Shown here piece by piece: positions 38,735 to 40,676 of a DNA stretch of 40,676 nucleotides; positions within the stretch are counted from its first letter, which is position 1; each line of letters opens with the position of its first letter. A model generated the notes under the pieces. It made no database searches and was not told where the DNA came from. It saw nothing but the letters and a program-made list of their open reading frames with translations. Position numbers and translations under genes: made by a program. The DNA comes from Deltaproteobacteria bacterium (GTDB lineage Bacteria > Desulfobacterota > Desulfomonilia > UBA1062): positions 1 through 40,676 of the forward strand of contig JALNWY010000006.1 in assembly GCA_023230665.1 (NCBI GenBank), in the 5' to 3' direction.

Positions 38735-40254
38735 CACTGCCCGGGGCGCCCGGCACGGCGGCCAAGCATTTCCCCATCCTTGAATTCACCTGAATATTTA
38801 CTGCCGTCGGGCCAGACATGGGTGCCCTGGCCGTTTTCCTTGCCGTCCCGCCATTCGCCGGTGTACTGTTCGCCGTTCGGCCAGGTTTGGATGCCCCGGC
38901 CGTGGCGCCTGCCGTTCTTGTATTCCCCTACATATTTTTCCCCGTTGGCGAACGTGCACATTCCCTGCCCCTCTCTTCTCCCGTCCACGAATTCGCCGAC
39001 ATATCTGGAACCGTCAGGCCAGGTTTCCGTCCCCTGGCCGTGGGGCTTGCCGCCCCGGAACTCACCGATATATTTCCGGCCGTCGGGAAAGATCTCGATT
39101 CCCTGACCGCTGGGAATTCCCTCCCTGAATTCACCGATATATTTCCGGCCGTCGGGAAAGATAAGGGATCCCTGGCCGTGCTCTCTGCCCTCCCGGTATT
39201 CCCCCATGTACTTGCGGCCGTCGGGCCAGGTGCAGGTGCCCTGGCCGGACTTTTCGCCATCCTTCCAGGTGCCGCTGTATATCGAGCCGTCCGGGCAGGT
39301 CATTGCTCCCTGGCCGTGTCTCCTGCCCTCCCGCCATTCGCCGGTGTACTGCCGGCCGTCGGGCCAGGTGTAGGTGCCCTGGCCGTGCCTTTTGCCGTTT
39401 TGGTATTGCCCTGCGTATTTCTCCCCATTGGCAAAGGTGAATGTTCCCTGTCCCTCCCGTTTGCCGTCGACGAACTCACCGACATATTTTGAACCATCGG
39501 AATAAATTTCCGTTCCCGGGCCATGCGGTTTCCCTTCCCTGAATCCACCGATGTATTTACGGCCGTCAGGGCTGATGTAGGTTCCCTGGCCGTGCCGCTT
39601 GCCCTGCCTGTATTCGCCGGCATACCGGGATCCGCCCGGATAGATTTCGATTCCTTGCCCGTCGGGCATCCCGTCAATGAATTCGCCGATATATTTCCGA
39701 CCGTCGGGGAAAATATGGGATCCCTGTCCGTGCTCTCTGCCCTCCCTGTATTCGCCGATGTATTTCTGGCCGTCCGGCCAGGTATAGGTTCCCTGGCCGT
39801 GCCGCTTGCCGTTCTTGCATTCCCCCGTGTACCGTTCGCCATTGGCGAAAGTGAACGTTCCCTGCCCTTCCCTTTTGCCTTCGACAAATTCACCACTGTA
39901 CGTTGAGCCGTCGGGATAGGTTTCAATGCCGCGGCCATGCGGTTTTCCATCCTTGAATTCACCGATGTAGATCTTGCCGGACGGCCAGGCCATCCTGCCC
40001 TGACCGTTCGGCATCATTTCCTTCCACTCGCCTTCATATTTCACCCCGTGGGCAACACCACCGGGATTTTGACCGCTTGGACGCCCGTCAACATACTCCT
40101 GAACAAATCCGTCCGCCTTACCGGAAAAGACGGCGCCGGATCCGGCCCCCTCGACCGGCGCCGTCCCTTCAGGCTCATCGGGGAGCCCCTTGCTCATCCC
40201 TTCGTCATACTTTGTCCAAAGGGTGACAAACTTGTTCTTGTTCTGGATTGTCAT
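38734..40254 (-). CDS. MORN-repeat protein 1 (18 full repeats)
   Basis: The 506-residue protein has a linker-like N-terminus of about 70 residues (Pro-, Gly- and Asp-rich) and then 18 full MORN repeats plus a partial one, each 23 residues: for example KYEGEWKEMMPNGQGRMAWP and RYVGEFVDGRREGQGMCTFA. Tandem units follow a super-pattern: a GKPHG repeat is followed by one ending TFANGE and then one with RHG. This trio occurs three times (repeats 2-4, 8-10, 15-17), so blocks of 6-7 repeats were duplicated. No signal peptide or catalytic domain. Upstream DNA (40255-40655) holds no gene. Confidence 0.87.
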   Translation of the reverse strand: MTIQNKNKFVTLWTKYDEGMSKGLPDEPEGTAPVEGAGSGAVFSGKADGFVQEYVDGRPSGQNPGGVAHGVKYEGEWKEMMPNGQGRMAWPSGKIYIGEFKDGKPHGRGIETYPDGSTYSGEFVEGKREGQGTFTFANGERYTGECKNGKRHGQGTYTWPDGQKYIGEYREGREHGQGSHIFPDGRKYIGEFIDGMPDGQGIEIYPGGSRYAGEYRQGKRHGQGTYISPDGRKYIGGFREGKPHGPGTEIYSDGSKYVGEFVDGKREGQGTFTFANGEKYAGQYQNGKRHGQGTYTWPDGRQYTGEWREGRRHGQGAMTCPDGSIYSGTWKDGEKSGQGTCTWPDGRKYMGEYREGREHGQGSLIFPDGRKYIGEFREGIPSGQGIEIFPDGRKYIGEFRGGKPHGQGTETWPDGSRYVGEFVDGRREGQGMCTFANGEKYVGEYKNGRRHGRGIQTWPNGEQYTGEWRDGKENGQGTHVWPDGSKYSGEFKDGEMLGRRAGRPGQ

Positions 40255-40571
40255 ATCCTCTGCCGTACCGGGAAACTCCCAGCGGAACCACGGGCGGCTT
40301 CCCTGTCTCCCGATTGCCGCCCCAATGCATCAACAGGCCGATCCAATCATAAAAATCCATAGAATTCGCCTATTTCATGCAAATGCAGGGCCAGGTGCAG
40401 TCAGAATAAAAATTTCCGACAACTGTTTGATTATATGGAATAAATATAATTAACAGAAAAAGGGGATTTTTTTCCTGACCTGTTTTTTCCGGAAATCCGG
40501 AAAAAACAGCGCACAAGGGAAGCATCAGTCGGCAGCGTGTCAGAAGACAGATAACAGAGGTAGGATGAGAA
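40255..40571. other. Intergenic stretch between MORN genes and the second IS110-like element
   Basis: No gene is recognised. It should carry the promoter of the MORN operon on the minus strand; TAAATATAATTAA (40441-40453) is AT-rich but no clear pair of boxes was chosen. A strong inverted repeat lies at 40480-40509. Confidence 0.4.
40480..40509. terminator. Perfect 13-bp inverted repeat, possibly a bidirectional terminator
   Basis: CTGTTTTTTCCGG and CCGGAAAAAACAG are separated by AAAT. The stem contains T6 and A6 runs, so it could end transcription in either direction, although the G+C core is only four pairs and the T-run lies inside the stem. Confidence 0.4.
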
Positions 40572-40655
40572 GGCTGGTCTTCCTCGCGAGCTGTGATAAA
40601 ATCACGCTCAAAAGATTAACGCAGTCCAGAGGCTGCAAAGAGAGGAGGACCAGCC
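40572..40655 (+). ncRNA. Structured leader of the second IS110-like element
   Basis: GGCTGGTCTTCCTC (40572-40585) pairs with GAGGAGGACCAGCC (40642-40655), 14 pairs with one G-U. Inside are GTGAT-AAA-ATCAC (40593-40605) and a GCAG-T-CC / GG-CTGC hairpin (40621-40636). The ribosome binding site GAGGAGG is in the outer stem and the ATG follows at once. The layout mirrors the leader of the first IS110 element (4062-4139) without sequence similarity. Confidence 0.5.
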
Positions 40656-40676
40656 ATGCATAGAATAACGATAGGG
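40656..40676 (+). CDS. Start of a probable IS110-family transposase, cut by the window end
   Basis: Only seven codons (MHRITIG) are present. The start MxxxTIG, the strong ribosome binding site and the structured leader resemble IS110-type transposases, whose first catalytic Asp follows a similar IGID motif. The next sequence would decide. Confidence 0.4.

Noticed and set aside
38734..40254. Regular periodic DNA in the MORN region, considered as a CRISPR or non-coding tandem repeat
   Set aside because: The 69-base period is exactly 23 codons with an intact reading frame and MORN consensus, and there are no unique spacers.

Overview
The window looks like chromosomal DNA of an anaerobic Gram-negative bacterium, most likely a member of the Desulfobacterota (Desulfobulbales-like). 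This is an inference from gene content: a NikK/L/M/Q/O-type nickel uptake operon with divergent nikR, an NhaD/ArsB-type permease beside an SLC13 carrier, many PilZ, cNMP, CBS and two-component proteins, and a GEMM-type riboswitch. No rRNA, tRNA or CRISPR array was recognised.

Layout. (1) 1-2700: an AbiE type IV toxin-antitoxin pair with a probably leaderless promoter, then a decayed tyrosine integrase and the tail of an AAA/SMC-like ATPase. (2) 3047-4140: a broken IS110 transposase with a structured leader. (3) About 4237-7660: small cassette-like genes separated by attC-like sites, with no integron integrase in view. Three are NTF2/SnoaL-fold genes and one is a secreted small protein. An OmpA-family gene, the 3' end of a group II intron and an IS1182 fragment interrupt the array. 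(4) 7797-13406: hotdog thioesterase, SRPBCC protein, IS1595 fragment, a secreted alpha/beta hydrolase behind a GEMM-I riboswitch, a formylglycine-generating-enzyme-like gene interrupted by one TAG, and an acetyltransferase.

(5) 13849-21929: a same-strand signalling and transport locus: sigma54-dependent regulator, HAMP-PAS histidine kinase, single-domain response regulator, CBS protein, SLC13 carrier, second CBS protein, NhaD/ArsB-type permease. A truncated htpX follows directly. (6) 23012-28607: nickel uptake operon on the minus strand (nikK, a split nikL, nikM, a frameshifted nikQ, a fused double-ATPase nikO) with divergent nikR. (7) 28767-37785: regulatory and housekeeping genes, including a cNMP/DUF4388 protein, two PilZ proteins, a broken beta-propeller-like gene, a methyltransferase behind a clear promoter with an overlapping palindrome, a DUF2062 protein, a LolA-like protein and a glyoxalase. 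(8) 37829-40254: two overlapping MORN-repeat genes. (9) 40572-40676: the start of a second IS110-like element whose leader folds like that of the first.

Themes. Cyclic dinucleotide signalling is suggested by the riboswitch and two PilZ proteins. Metal and ion homeostasis covers the nickel operon and the Na+-type carriers. Gene decay is frequent: integrase, ATPase, IS110, group II intron, IS1182, IS1595, an NTF2 cassette, the FGE-like gene, htpX, nikQ and the propeller gene are all broken or partial. Some single-base lesions could be sequencing errors. All family calls are by eye from motifs; no search was run.
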